DNA of 21,855 bases from JBBTVO01 sp038063195 (GTDB taxonomy: Bacteria > Patescibacteriota > Microgenomatia > Levybacterales > UBA12049), in the NCBI GenBank assembly GCA_038063195.1, contig JBBTVO010000035.1:1-21855 (forward strand). Direction: 5' to 3'. This document shows positions 1 through 5,566 of the stretch, piece by piece. The notes below the pieces were generated by a model, which searched no databases, was not told the origin of the DNA, and saw nothing but the letters and a program-made list of their open reading frames with translations. Made by a program: the position numbers and the translations under genes. The first letter of the stretch is position 1; every line of letters starts with the position of its first letter.

Positions 1-60
1 TTCAACACTTCCATATTTTACCTGAAAGTGTCGGATATTAAACTTTAATTAAGCGCGGGG

Positions 61-88
61 TTGACAATTTGGTTTTTGCGCGTATAAT
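61..88 (+). promoter_or_regulatory. Sigma70-type promoter of the first small gene
   Basis: A perfect -35 TTGACA (61-66) lies 16 bp from a perfect -10 TATAAT (83-88). Only 9 nt separate the -10 from the ATG at 98, so transcription should begin about 2-3 nt before the start codon and the mRNA would be nearly leaderless. Confidence 0.8.
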
Positions 89-97
89 ATCCCCATT

Positions 98-397
98 ATG
101 GTAGCAGAACTAAAAAGAACCTACGCTGGTAAAAAACAAGAAACAATTTCAGTTGATGACCATGGTAAATTCTTGGCCGGTGGTGAATTTTCAATAGACG
201 TGGATACACACGAGCATCATACCGATGCCAGAGTCTCGGGTAAAGGTTTAACTATAAGAGGAGATGGAATTAGATTGGAAGGAACAATTTATCCAAAAAA
301 TGTTGAGTTTGTAATATTTGCAGGAAAGCCATTGTCAGTAAAAGGTAAAAAAGGAAATAGAATGGTGCTTTCTCATATACCTCAAAAACGATCTTAG
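98..397 (+). CDS. Hypothetical small protein (99 aa)
   Basis: A 99-residue protein that I do not recognise. It has no signal peptide or membrane segment. The middle has a His/Asp-rich stretch (DVDTHEHHTD), followed by alternating short hydrophobic and glycine-containing segments that suggest a small beta-rich fold; the C-terminus is basic. The start is well supported by a near-consensus promoter ending 9 nt upstream. The stop codon overlaps the stop of the convergent VKOR gene by 4 bp (TTAG read both ways), so there is no room for a terminator between them. No function is proposed. Confidence 0.7.
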   Translation: MVAELKRTYAGKKQETISVDDHGKFLAGGEFSIDVDTHEHHTDARVSGKGLTIRGDGIRLEGTIYPKNVEFVIFAGKPLSVKGKKGNRMVLSHIPQKRS

Positions 398-840
398 TTA
401 ACTTTCTTGGAAGACTTGAGGTTTTTCCAGATTAGGATTGCTGCGATGAAGATCCCCAAGGATGTTAGCTCCGAAAAAAGGCAATATTGGCAGGAAGTTT
501 TGAGAATTGCGAACTGGATATAGATCAGAACTATAGAAACCAGCATCCCTGCATCTGCCAGAACGTATAAAGCTTTAAAGAATAAATCTTTTGGATTGGT
601 CAAAAGCAAAATTGAAACCCCTATTACCGAAATATAAAAGCCCGCACCGAAAAGCGCAATTGGAATTCCAAAAACCTGAGAATATGAGCTGGTAAGTACT
701 GTTTCGCATCCGTTTGTTACAGTACAGGGTGGGATTGCATCTTTATAATGAAGTATCGTAAGATACGCTGAGTCGAGGAATCCCAAGAAGCCAAAAAGCA
801 GGATTGCGTAGATTACGAGTTTAGTTTTTAGCAATTTCAT
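394..840 (-). CDS. Vitamin K epoxide reductase (VKOR) family membrane protein
   Basis: VKOR-family quinone-linked thiol oxidase that should reoxidise a periplasm-like DsbA partner, passing electrons to membrane quinone. With the ATG at 840 the protein has 148 residues and about four membrane helices. The loop cysteine pair is at about 39 and 45 (CTVTNGC) and the active CxxC is CQYC at about 117-120, followed by a short last helix and a basic tail. An alternative TTG start lies two codons upstream at 846; GAGG directly precedes the ATG, so neither start has ideal ribosome-binding spacing. The start overlaps the end of the DsbA-like gene by about 20 bp, so the two are translationally coupled. 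The bacterial VKOR-DsbA pairing is established; the family call is firm. Confidence 0.92.
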   Translation of the reverse strand: MKLLKTKLVIYAILLFGFLGFLDSAYLTILHYKDAIPPCTVTNGCETVLTSSYSQVFGIPIALFGAGFYISVIGVSILLLTNPKDLFFKALYVLADAGMLVSIVLIYIQFAILKTSCQYCLFSELTSLGIFIAAILIWKNLKSSKKVN

Positions 841-1552
841 CCTCAATTAATTTCTTGAAATTATCATAAGTTCCGGGAGTTGTGATTTTCTTGTTATTGA
901 GGAAGAAGGTTGGGGTAGAGTTAACTCCTATATCAGTCCCTTCGGCTAAGCCTTTTCCAATAGCAGATTTTGCCTCCTCGGAATCCATATCTGTCTTGAA
1001 CTTCTCAACATCGAGGCCGATTTTTCCTGCGTACTCTACAAAAATATCGCTTGGACTATTATTTTCCGCCCAGTCATTTTGAGTACTGAAAAGCATGTCA
1101 TACATTTCTTTAAATTTATCTTGCTTGTACGCAGCGTATCCGGCTTGGGATGAGATCAAAGCATTTTTATGTATCTGCGTGAGAGGAAAAAATCTGTAAG
1201 CAAAATAAATCTTGCCTTCATATTCGGTAAGCAGCTGGTTGACGAGCGGATGGTATGCGGCACACGCAGGACATTGGAAATCCGAGTATTCGATAAGACT
1301 AACTTTTGCACTTGGACTGCCTATTGTAATATCATCTTTTGAGATTGGCGGAGCAGTTACGTCTTGCGAGCTTGAGCCTGGAGTGGAATTCGAAAGTGCT
1401 ACGAGTCCCCAGATAGAAGCTGCGAGAATGAGCGCAGCTCCGCCCCAGATACCAAACTTCTTAAACATCTCGTTTCTCTTTTGCTTTTTGAGGATTTCCT
1501 GATACTCAGTTTTCTTCTGCTCTTTTCTTTCTTTCTTCGTAAGCTTTGCCAT
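821..1552 (-). CDS. DsbA-like thioredoxin-fold thiol oxidase, membrane anchored
   Basis: A 243-residue protein with a Lys/Glu-rich cytoplasmic N-terminus (1-32), one membrane anchor (about 33-53), a short Ser/Thr/Pro linker and an extracytoplasmic DsbA domain. The active site is CPAC at 94-97 in the context YSDFQCPAC; the cis-proline loop is GVNSTPTFFLNN near residue 215. It should introduce disulfides into exported proteins and be reoxidised by the overlapping VKOR. Helical-insert residues between the CPAC and the cis-Pro loop match the DsbA/DSBA family rather than a simple thioredoxin. A TATAAT 7 nt before the ATG sits at the end of the upstream gene and gives this pair its own promoter. 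Confidence 0.93.
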   Translation of the reverse strand: MAKLTKKERKEQKKTEYQEILKKQKRNEMFKKFGIWGGAALILAASIWGLVALSNSTPGSSSQDVTAPPISKDDITIGSPSAKVSLIEYSDFQCPACAAYHPLVNQLLTEYEGKIYFAYRFFPLTQIHKNALISSQAGYAAYKQDKFKEMYDMLFSTQNDWAENNSPSDIFVEYAGKIGLDVEKFKTDMDSEEAKSAIGKGLAEGTDIGVNSTPTFFLNNKKITTPGTYDNFKKLIEDEIAKN

Positions 1553-1559
1553 AAGAGAG

Positions 1560-1588
1560 ATTATATATTATTTTTGAGGAGGGATAAA
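1560..1588 (-). promoter_or_regulatory. Promoter of the dsbA-VKOR pair
   Basis: TATAAT (1560-1565 on the minus strand) ends 7 nt before the ATG at 1552. The -35 candidate TTTATC (1583-1588, 17-bp spacing) is weak. It lies within the 3' end of the preceding gene and predicts a leaderless transcript. Confidence 0.6.
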
Positions 1589-2245
1589 GAGGGGAGTAGG
1601 ATTTTCAACTTTAAGACTATTAAGTCTTTTCATATTTTCCTGAGCTTTTCTGAAATCTGCTTTTGCCTCATTGTAAGTCGGAGTAAATACTTCGATCTCT
1701 CTTGATACATCAGAGAATGTTAGATAGATAAATCCTACGCCTGTTTGGTATTTGGATTTTTCCGGATCCTGACTATCTTCGAAACAATTTAATCCTGCAT
1801 AAACGCTATGTGCTGCCAAATTCGTACCTCTTAGATATTCTGAGAACGGTTCGGTCGGGAGCTCTGCAGTTAAGTTTCCTCCTGTGTTGATAGTTGAATT
1901 AGGCGCAGATTTTACGAAGTATTTTAGTTCATCCGGGACGCGATATTGAGCCATACTATCTGCATCAATATTTGCTATCCGATCCTGGTTTATATAAACA
2001 ACTACTAGAGAAAATCCATTTGTAATTACAGCATCAATCTTCCATCCGCTAGATTGATTTATGATATTCTCTGAAGTTCCGTTTAAAAGAGTCTCCATTA
2101 CTTCCGAGCTCTCATCATGATATATTTCCACGGGAAACTTACTGGGTTTAAGTAGTTTGTTTGATTCATCGTAGACCCAGCTGCTGCCTTCTCTCAATCC
2201 CCCAGGATTCTCCTTTGGCTTATCTTTTCTTTCAGTTCTTACCAT
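1568..2245 (-). CDS. Hypothetical protein (225 aa), soluble
   Basis: A protein I do not recognise. It has a charged, Lys/Glu/Pro-rich N-terminus and no signal peptide or membrane segment. The body is mixed alpha/beta with a hydrophobic strand (GFSLVVVYI) near residue 80 and another (GVGFIYLTFS) near residue 170. The C-terminal third is helical and charged and ends in a proline-rich tail. Only one cysteine is present. The start is supported by TTGACA-N17-TAATAT ending 6 nt upstream of the ATG. The next gene, DsbA-like, begins 15 bp after its stop and has its own -10, so co-transcription is possible but not required. Confidence 0.7.
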   Translation of the reverse strand: MVRTERKDKPKENPGGLREGSSWVYDESNKLLKPSKFPVEIYHDESSEVMETLLNGTSENIINQSSGWKIDAVITNGFSLVVVYINQDRIANIDADSMAQYRVPDELKYFVKSAPNSTINTGGNLTAELPTEPFSEYLRGTNLAAHSVYAGLNCFEDSQDPEKSKYQTGVGFIYLTFSDVSREIEVFTPTYNEAKADFRKAQENMKRLNSLKVENPTPLFIPPQK

Positions 2246-2251
2246 GTCGCA

Positions 2252-2280
2252 ATATTACAACTGCGCTTTTCAATTGTCAA
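2252..2280 (-). promoter_or_regulatory. Promoter of the 225-aa hypothetical gene
   Basis: -35 TTGACA (2275-2280), 17-bp spacer and -10 TAATAT (2252-2257), all on the minus strand. The -10 ends 6 nt before the ATG at 2245, predicting a leaderless mRNA. Confidence 0.7.
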
Positions 2281-2301
2281 GAAATTGAAATTATTAACTT
2301 G

Positions 2302-2329
2302 ATGTATCATATATCGATATATCATACAT
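2302..2329. repeat. 28-bp near-perfect palindrome (operator candidate)
   Basis: A dyad with arms of 14 bp and a single mismatched pair (C opposite C): ATGTATCATATATC followed by its mirror. The central 14 bp ATATATCGATATAT are perfect. It lies in the 207-bp divergent intergenic region, upstream of the -35 of the 225-aa gene and about 125 bp before the SemiSWEET gene. Confidence 0.6.
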
Positions 2330-2452
2330 TGGTCGTTTTCCACTTAACTTACTGTTGGATCTAGTTTGTCAAGAATATTGATTTGTTTTCAAAAGCTTTT
2401 ATTTTTGTTAAACTATTATCTATTATCTAGTTTCTAATATCTAACAATCAAT

Positions 2453-2752
2453 ATGCTGCATCATCATCCCGTTCACAAAACGAATAATTCAGTGTTTCAT
2501 AAAGCCTTGAACTTTGTCATCGCAATTGTCGCCACTGCTTCGCCACTCATCACACTCCCTCAGCTTTTTGATATTTATACCAAAAAAACTGCAAGCGGAG
2601 TCTCATCGATTACGTGGCTTATGTATATTTTTACTGCGGCCATTTGGTTTTATTACGGAATAATTCACAAAGAAAAAGCCATCATCATCAACGGTATCTT
2701 GGGAGTAATTCTAGCTTCTCTTATCTTCTTCGGAACTATAATGTACGGATAG
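2453..2752 (+). CDS. SemiSWEET / MtN3-family sugar transporter
   Basis: A 99-residue protein with three membrane helices (about 17-37, 50-68 and 76-97). This is the usual size and topology of a bacterial SemiSWEET half-transporter, which works as a homodimer to move sugars across the membrane. The first helix carries the family PQ motif (TLPQLFDIYTKKTASGVSS) and the second carries the TWLMYIFTAAIWFYYG segment typical of the family. The first 15 residues are His-rich (MLHHHPVH). It ends 21 bp before the stop of the convergent gene. No clear promoter at leaderless distance is seen; a TAATAT at 2435-2440 is 12 nt upstream without a good -35. Substrate is unknown. Confidence 0.9.
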   Translation: MLHHHPVHKTNNSVFHKALNFVIAIVATASPLITLPQLFDIYTKKTASGVSSITWLMYIFTAAIWFYYGIIHKEKAIIINGILGVILASLIFFGTIMYG

Positions 2753-2773
2753 CTTAAGTTTTGTATTGGAGGA

Positions 2774-3307
2774 CTAGGGTGTAAAATATACTTTCGATAA
2801 ACTTATCCCTTTTATTTTTAAACCTCTGTGACTTTCGTTGAGCCTTTCTCCGCCGAAAAACTCAGGCTGATCAAAGTAGCTTAGTTCAGAATCCGGACGG
2901 ATGGATCGATTGAGCCATTTTAGAAAACCGGAATAGAAAGTTCCATAAGAAGAGAAGAAATATTCACGCGGAGGACAAAAGGCTTGTCCTTGATTCCTTG
3001 GAAAAGGAGCCTGATATTTGACGTGGTCCAAAAAGCCTGATTGGGCTTCTTTCAGAGTTTGCGCATCCGCAAAATCAATAGGAAATAAGTCTTTGACCTC
3101 AGTTCTATTAATAACTCCGGCTATTGCCGCAGCCAAAGCAAGATTTCTTACGGCCGGATCTAGATCTACTTCATCAAGAGGATTTGCTAGTGGGGACCTA
3201 TCGGGGTCAAGCTGCATCCTAAGCTGAGAAATCTCTTCGCAGGCATCAAATGCCCGGGATTGGTCTATAAATTCCCTAGCAGACTGAATTTCGGCAACAC
3301 TGACCAT
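2774..3307 (-). CDS. Hypothetical protein (177 aa)
   Basis: An unrecognised soluble protein. The N-terminal 75 residues are predicted helical (FIDQSRAFDACEEISQLRM, then an Ala-rich helix NLALAAAIAGVI). The C-terminal half is aromatic-rich (REYFFSSYGTFYSGFLKW). No signal peptide or transmembrane segment is present. Unlike most genes here it has a short leader: promoter TTGACT-N17-TTTAAT, a predicted start of transcription about 15 nt before the ATG, and an AGGA-type ribosome-binding site about 8 nt upstream. No homology assignment is offered. Confidence 0.65.
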   Translation of the reverse strand: MVSVAEIQSAREFIDQSRAFDACEEISQLRMQLDPDRSPLANPLDEVDLDPAVRNLALAAAIAGVINRTEVKDLFPIDFADAQTLKEAQSGFLDHVKYQAPFPRNQGQAFCPPREYFFSSYGTFYSGFLKWLNRSIRPDSELSYFDQPEFFGGERLNESHRGLKIKGISLSKVYFTP

Positions 3308-3329
3308 TTAATTTTCCTGCCTTAGTTTG

Positions 3330-3358
3330 ATTAAAGTCCTTTTAAATCAGAAAGTCAA
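3330..3358 (-). promoter_or_regulatory. Promoter of the 177-aa gene, with leader and SD
   Basis: -35 TTGACT (3353-3358), 17-bp spacer and -10 TTTAAT (3330-3335). 22 nt separate the -10 from the ATG, leaving a short leader with CAGGA as Shine-Dalgarno. This is one of the few leadered promoters in the window. Confidence 0.65.
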
Positions 3359-3363
3359 TAGTC

Positions 3364-3386
3364 GTAGACTCAGAGCTTGTCGAAGG
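3364..3386. repeat. REP-like dispersed repeat, degenerate copy
   Basis: Read on the minus strand it contains TTCGACAAGCTCTGAG followed by TCTACGA, the same core as the TTCGACAGGCTCAG hairpin between the ATPase gamma and beta genes. The arms are imperfect. It directly abuts the first copy of the GTCGGGGTGGAGGG motif. Confidence 0.5.
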
Positions 3387-3400
3387 GTCGGGGTGGAGGG
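3386..3400. repeat. GGTCGGGGTGGAGGG motif, copy 1
   Basis: First of three copies of this 15-bp G-rich motif within about 1 kb. It lies upstream of the HicB-like gene. The reverse complement resembles the 3' end of a tRNA T-arm/acceptor (CCCTCCACCCCGA), but no full tRNA is present. Confidence 0.55.
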
Positions 3401-3428
3401 AAGTGTAAAAAACCAAAAATTAAAAATA

Positions 3429-3437
3429 TGTTATAAT
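3429..3437 (+). promoter_or_regulatory. Extended -10 promoter of the HicB-like gene
   Basis: TG-T-TATAAT at 3429-3437, an extended -10 with no recognisable -35. It ends 7 nt before the ATG at 3445, predicting a leaderless mRNA. Confidence 0.65.
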
Positions 3438-3444
3438 CAATTTA

Positions 3445-3678
3445 ATGAAAAAATCATTTATGGAACTGCAATTTAAAGTTTTGATAGAACAAGATGAGGA
3501 CGGTTTGTATATAGCGTCTGTTCCTGAACTTCCCGGCTGTTATACTCAGGGAAAAACTCTGGAAGAGGTAAGAAAAAGAATTAAAGAAGCAATGAATTTG
3601 GTACTTGAGTCTGATAAAGATGTGAGAAAAGAGAAAATATTATCAGCAAAATCATCTTCGCACTTCTCCAGTATCTAG
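3445..3678 (+). CDS. HicB-family antitoxin-like protein
   Basis: A 77-residue protein with the HicB partial RNase-H-like fold: FKVLIEQDEDGLYIASVPELPGC near residues 10-32, then YTQGKTLEEVRKRIKEAMNLVLE. This is the standard HicB signature (strand, DGxYxAxxPxLPGC, TxGxTxEEAxxxIxEA helix). HicB normally neutralises the mRNA interferase HicA, but no HicA-like ORF adjoins this gene on either side. The C-terminus after residue 60 is a short Lys/Ser tail with no DNA-binding domain. The gene may be an orphan or degraded remnant. An internal ATG at residue 6 is possible, but the promoter position favours the start at 3445. Confidence 0.8.
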   Translation: MKKSFMELQFKVLIEQDEDGLYIASVPELPGCYTQGKTLEEVRKRIKEAMNLVLESDKDVRKEKILSAKSSSHFSSI

Positions 3679-3742
3679 AAAGATAATGTGTGATACTCAA
3701 ATCTCCCGCGATGAATTCGAAGAGTTAAAATAGTAAATGCGT

Positions 3743-3757
3743 GTCGGGGTGGAAGGG
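3743..3757. repeat. GTCGGGGTGGAAGGG motif, copy 2
   Basis: Second copy of the G-rich motif, with one extra A relative to the others. It sits just past the 3' end of the surface-protein gene (minus strand), in the 80-bp gap after the HicB-like gene. That gap otherwise holds only a 15-codon reading frame. Confidence 0.5.
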
Positions 3758-3758
3758 A

Positions 3759-4298
3759 TTATTCTTCTGGTCTGTTTCTTTTTAATCTTGAAGAAAGGAA
3801 CGCTATTCCACCTGCACCAGCCAAACTTGCGCCAGCAATTCCATAAAGAAGGTAGTCAGGATATTGCTTCTTTTGCTTATCGTTTGGTGTCTCTAGTTGT
3901 AAATCAACCGTTTCAATCTTCATAGTATAAATACATTTAGCACGCGGTTCCCCTGGAATTCTTGTGTTGCCGGGGGTTTCACTACCTTCCGCCAATCGCA
4001 GTTCTTGATTACAATCTCTCACTGGGTTATATGTATCAATCGGTGTTCTGCTTTCATTTTCATCAGGCAATATCTCTGATAAACAATTAATATCTTTTCC
4101 ATTTATATTGATAAAAAAAGATTTTTCAATTTTGTCTTCCGGGGCACAAGTTGGGGCTTGGGTAATCAATTCTGGTGCTGGAGTTAAAATGGGGGTGGGA
4201 GTTGGGGATTCAGCTAATGCTTTATCTATTGAAAATAACATTGTCCCAGCTGCAATAGCAGATCCAATTCCTAAAAAAATTTCCTTTCCTTTTCCCAT
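3759..4298 (-). CDS. Secreted, C-terminally anchored surface protein, cysteine-containing
   Basis: With the start at 4298 the protein has 179 residues. It has a basic N-terminus and hydrophobic signal segment (about 5-28) ending in ALAES (possible cleavage), then a Pro/Thr linker (SPTPTPILTPAPE), a polar domain with four cysteines (about residues 50-125), a C-terminal membrane helix (YLLYGIAGASLAGAGGIAFL) and a basic tail (SSRLKRNRPEE). This layout resembles sortase substrates, but no LPxTG-type motif is visible before the helix, so it may simply be a membrane anchor. The longer ATG at 4334 is rejected because TTGACA-N17-TATACT lies across it and ends 7 nt before 4298. The even number of cysteines suggests folding by the nearby DsbA-VKOR pair. 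Confidence 0.7.
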   Translation of the reverse strand: MGKGKEIFLGIGSAIAAGTMLFSIDKALAESPTPTPILTPAPELITQAPTCAPEDKIEKSFFININGKDINCLSEILPDENESRTPIDTYNPVRDCNQELRLAEGSETPGNTRIPGEPRAKCIYTMKIETVDLQLETPNDKQKKQYPDYLLYGIAGASLAGAGGIAFLSSRLKRNRPEE

Positions 4299-4305
4299 TT
4301 CTTGA

Positions 4306-4334
4306 AGTATATTTTCCGCAGGGAATTTTGTCAA
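4306..4334 (-). promoter_or_regulatory. Consensus promoter of the surface-protein gene
   Basis: -35 TTGACA (4329-4334), 17-bp spacer and -10 TATACT (4306-4311) on the minus strand. The -10 ends 7 nt before the ATG at 4298. The promoter overlaps an upstream in-frame ATG, which fixes the true start. Confidence 0.8.
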
Positions 4335-4335
4335 T

Positions 4336-4428
4336 GGTCGGGGTGGAGGGACTCTTTCGCTAAAGCTTCAAAGACTAAGGAATTGTTCACTTTACGGGAA
4401 GCCCCCGCCTTGTCGTCGACGAAAGAGT
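4336..4428. repeat. 93-bp structured element with G-rich motif copy 3
   Basis: Starts with GGTCGGGGTGGAGGG (4336-4350), followed by 9-bp inverted arms ACTCTTTCG (4351-4359) and CGAAAGAGT (4420-4428). Inside is a smaller CGGG/CCCG hairpin around 4396-4408. The right arm runs into the stop codon of the AbiEii-like gene, so the element forms that transcript's 3' end. It may be a mobile palindromic element of which the other two motif copies are solo ends. Confidence 0.5.
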
Positions 4429-5072
4429 TACACATAATTTTTGATTAAATTTTCGAAAAAACTCTTTAGTTCTTCCGGTTTGGGAACTTCTGATCCAGGC
4501 GCAGGAATAATATCAAAATTTCTTAAATCATCAAAATAAATTAACTGCGTTAAAAAGATTTTTTCTTCAAAAACGCTTCCGTAGATTTTTTTGGCGGCAG
4601 ATATAAGCGTTGGTAAATTGATATAGCCATTTTTTAGTATCGTATAAAGATCAAAGTAATCTCTATACTCTCCTCTTCGTCCTATTGTGTAAGCTTTTTT
4701 TATTGCAATGTCCTTTATCCCAAATAACTTTAATCCGTTCGTAAGCGTTTCTATAGGGAATAAATGGCCGAAGGGATAGTGAAGAAAGGTAATTTTAATA
4801 CCGTCTGTGGTAAAAAAAGTGAACTCCTCAGTGCTGTCAACAGCAATATTATTGATTGGTAACGCTCCGGAAAGCTTCCCGGGAAGATTTTTGGGTATCA
4901 AAGATGTGCTGAAAAAATCAAAATCAAATGATTTACGATGTAATAATTGCAGAGCCAAAGCGGTTCCGCCGCCTAAAACATAATCCTTTGTGTACGGAAG
5001 AAGCTCGTTTAGAACAACTTGGCGCTTTTTATTCAATACGCCTGGGTGTATTTTTAAGATATTTTTTTTCAT
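4428..5072 (-). CDS. AbiEii/AbiGii-type nucleotidyltransferase toxin
   Basis: A 214-residue member of the AbiEii (DUF1814/MenT-like) nucleotidyltransferase family, the toxin half of type IV-like systems used in phage abortive infection. The hallmark is YVLGGGTALALQLLHRKSFDFDFFS near residues 30-55: the GG(T/S) motif plus the DxD-type metal-binding acids. Downstream KxxDIAIKKAYTIGRRGEYRDYFDLY matches the family motif with the conserved Lys and the R-x-K/R-D-x-x-D/Y-L-Y segment. An alternative ATG is at 5108; the start at 5072 gives the usual N-terminus (LxxHPGVLNKKRQxVL). It overlaps the upstream partner gene by 44 bp. Nucleotide and RNA substrates cannot be told from sequence. Confidence 0.85.
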   Translation of the reverse strand: MKKNILKIHPGVLNKKRQVVLNELLPYTKDYVLGGGTALALQLLHRKSFDFDFFSTSLIPKNLPGKLSGALPINNIAVDSTEEFTFFTTDGIKITFLHYPFGHLFPIETLTNGLKLFGIKDIAIKKAYTIGRRGEYRDYFDLYTILKNGYINLPTLISAAKKIYGSVFEEKIFLTQLIYFDDLRNFDIIPAPGSEVPKPEELKSFFENLIKNYV

Positions 5073-5289
5073 CAATCGAAGATATGTGTAAGATAATATT
5101 TTTAACAAAGTTGAGAAGAGGCGCGGTGTATATTTTCTTAGGGTATTTAAGAAAAAGGGCTTTTAATTTCTCTCTTCCTACTATTTTTTTGAGAGACCTT
5201 ATGTCGGAAAGACTGCCAAAGGCTAATATTTGATGAATAGTATCGGGAGATTTTTTACTCTTTGTATTGGTATACCATGTATAATTCAT
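5029..5289 (-). CDS. Small partner protein of the AbiEii-like toxin (putative antitoxin)
   Basis: An 86-residue soluble, basic protein starting MNYTWYTNTK. It contains a conserved-looking segment IHQILAFGSLSDIRSLKKIVG followed by LKALFLKYPKKIYTAPLLNFVKNIIL. From memory, small proteins of this type commonly sit directly upstream of AbiEii-like genes in CPR and other bacteria; they differ from the winged-helix AbiEi. The 44-bp overlap with the toxin gene implies coupled expression. The start at 5289, not the ATG two codons earlier, is chosen because the extended -10 (TGGTATAAT) ends 6 nt before it and directly abuts the earlier ATG. Confidence 0.7.
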   Translation of the reverse strand: MNYTWYTNTKSKKSPDTIHQILAFGSLSDIRSLKKIVGREKLKALFLKYPKKIYTAPLLNFVKNIILHISSIDEKKYLKNTPRRIE

Positions 5290-5295
5290 AAACAT

Positions 5296-5304
5296 ATTAT
5301 ACCA
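5296..5304 (-). promoter_or_regulatory. Extended -10 promoter of the AbiEii-like module
   Basis: TG-G-TATAAT on the minus strand (5304 to 5296), 6 nt before the ATG at 5289 and 10 nt past the 3' end of tRNA-Pro. There is no clear -35; a leaderless transcript is predicted. Confidence 0.6.
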
Positions 5305-5314
5305 GAAATAACTG

Positions 5315-5386
5315 TCGGAGTGCTGGGAATCGAACCCAGTGTCTCTTCGTCCCGAACGAAGCGTGATGCCAGTTCACTACACTCCG
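5315..5386 (-). tRNA. tRNA-Pro (anticodon CGG)
   Basis: The minus strand folds into a complete 72-nt cloverleaf. The acceptor is CGGAGTG/CACTCCG with discriminator A. The D-stem is GTGA/TCAC and the anticodon stem CTTCG/CGAAG with loop TTCGGGA. The T-stem is CTGGG/CCCAG with loop TTCGATT. Anticodon CGG with G37 fits proline (codon CCG). The 3' CCA is not encoded. Confidence 0.95.
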
Positions 5387-5452
5387 AAAATTAATTCAAA
5401 ATTTAGAATTCAAAGGTCAAAATTAAGACAGAAAATTAGAGATTACAATTTG

Positions 5453-5524
5453 CGTTCCCGGCGGGAGTCGGACCCACATCAATCGCTTAGGACGCGACTA
5501 CTCTATCCGTTGAGCTACGGGAAC
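5453..5524 (-). tRNA. tRNA-Arg (anticodon CCT)
   Basis: The minus strand folds into a 72-nt cloverleaf. The acceptor is GTTCCCG/CGGGAAC with discriminator G. The D-stem is GCTC/GAGT and the anticodon stem GTCGC/GCGAT with loop GTCCTAA. The T-stem is GTGGG/CCCGC with loop TCCGACT. Anticodon CCT reads the arginine codon AGG. CCA is not encoded. It lies 66 bp upstream of tRNA-Pro in the same orientation. Confidence 0.95.
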
Positions 5525-5529
5525 ATTTG

Positions 5530-5559
5530 ATTGTATTCTAGCACAAAAGAAAGTAGAAT
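5530..5559. promoter_or_regulatory. Overlapping divergent promoters: tRNA-Arg (-) and sortase (+)
   Basis: Plus strand: TTGTAT (5531-5536), 17 bp, TAGAAT (5554-5559), ending 7 nt before the sortase ATG at 5567. Minus strand: TACAAT (5530-5535) ends 5 nt before the tRNA-Arg 5' end at 5524. The sortase -35 and the tRNA -10 occupy practically the same bases, so RNA polymerase could not hold both at once. Confidence 0.5.
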
Positions 5560-5566
5560 TAAAAAT

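Noticed and set aside
3686..3733. 15-codon ORF after the HicB-like gene (ATG TGT GAT ... TAG)
   Set aside because: Too short, no promoter or SD, and no recognised product; may be a remnant of a longer gene.
3759..4298. LPxTG-type sorting signal in the 179-aa surface protein
   Set aside because: The helix and basic tail fit, but the preceding residues (KQYPDYLLYG) contain no LPxTG, LAxTG or NPxTN-like motif.
4336..4430. Minus-strand tRNA suggested by GGTCGGGGTGGAGGGACTC
   Set aside because: Only the T-arm/acceptor-like end is present; no TTCGA T-loop, anticodon arm or matching 5' acceptor can be folded.
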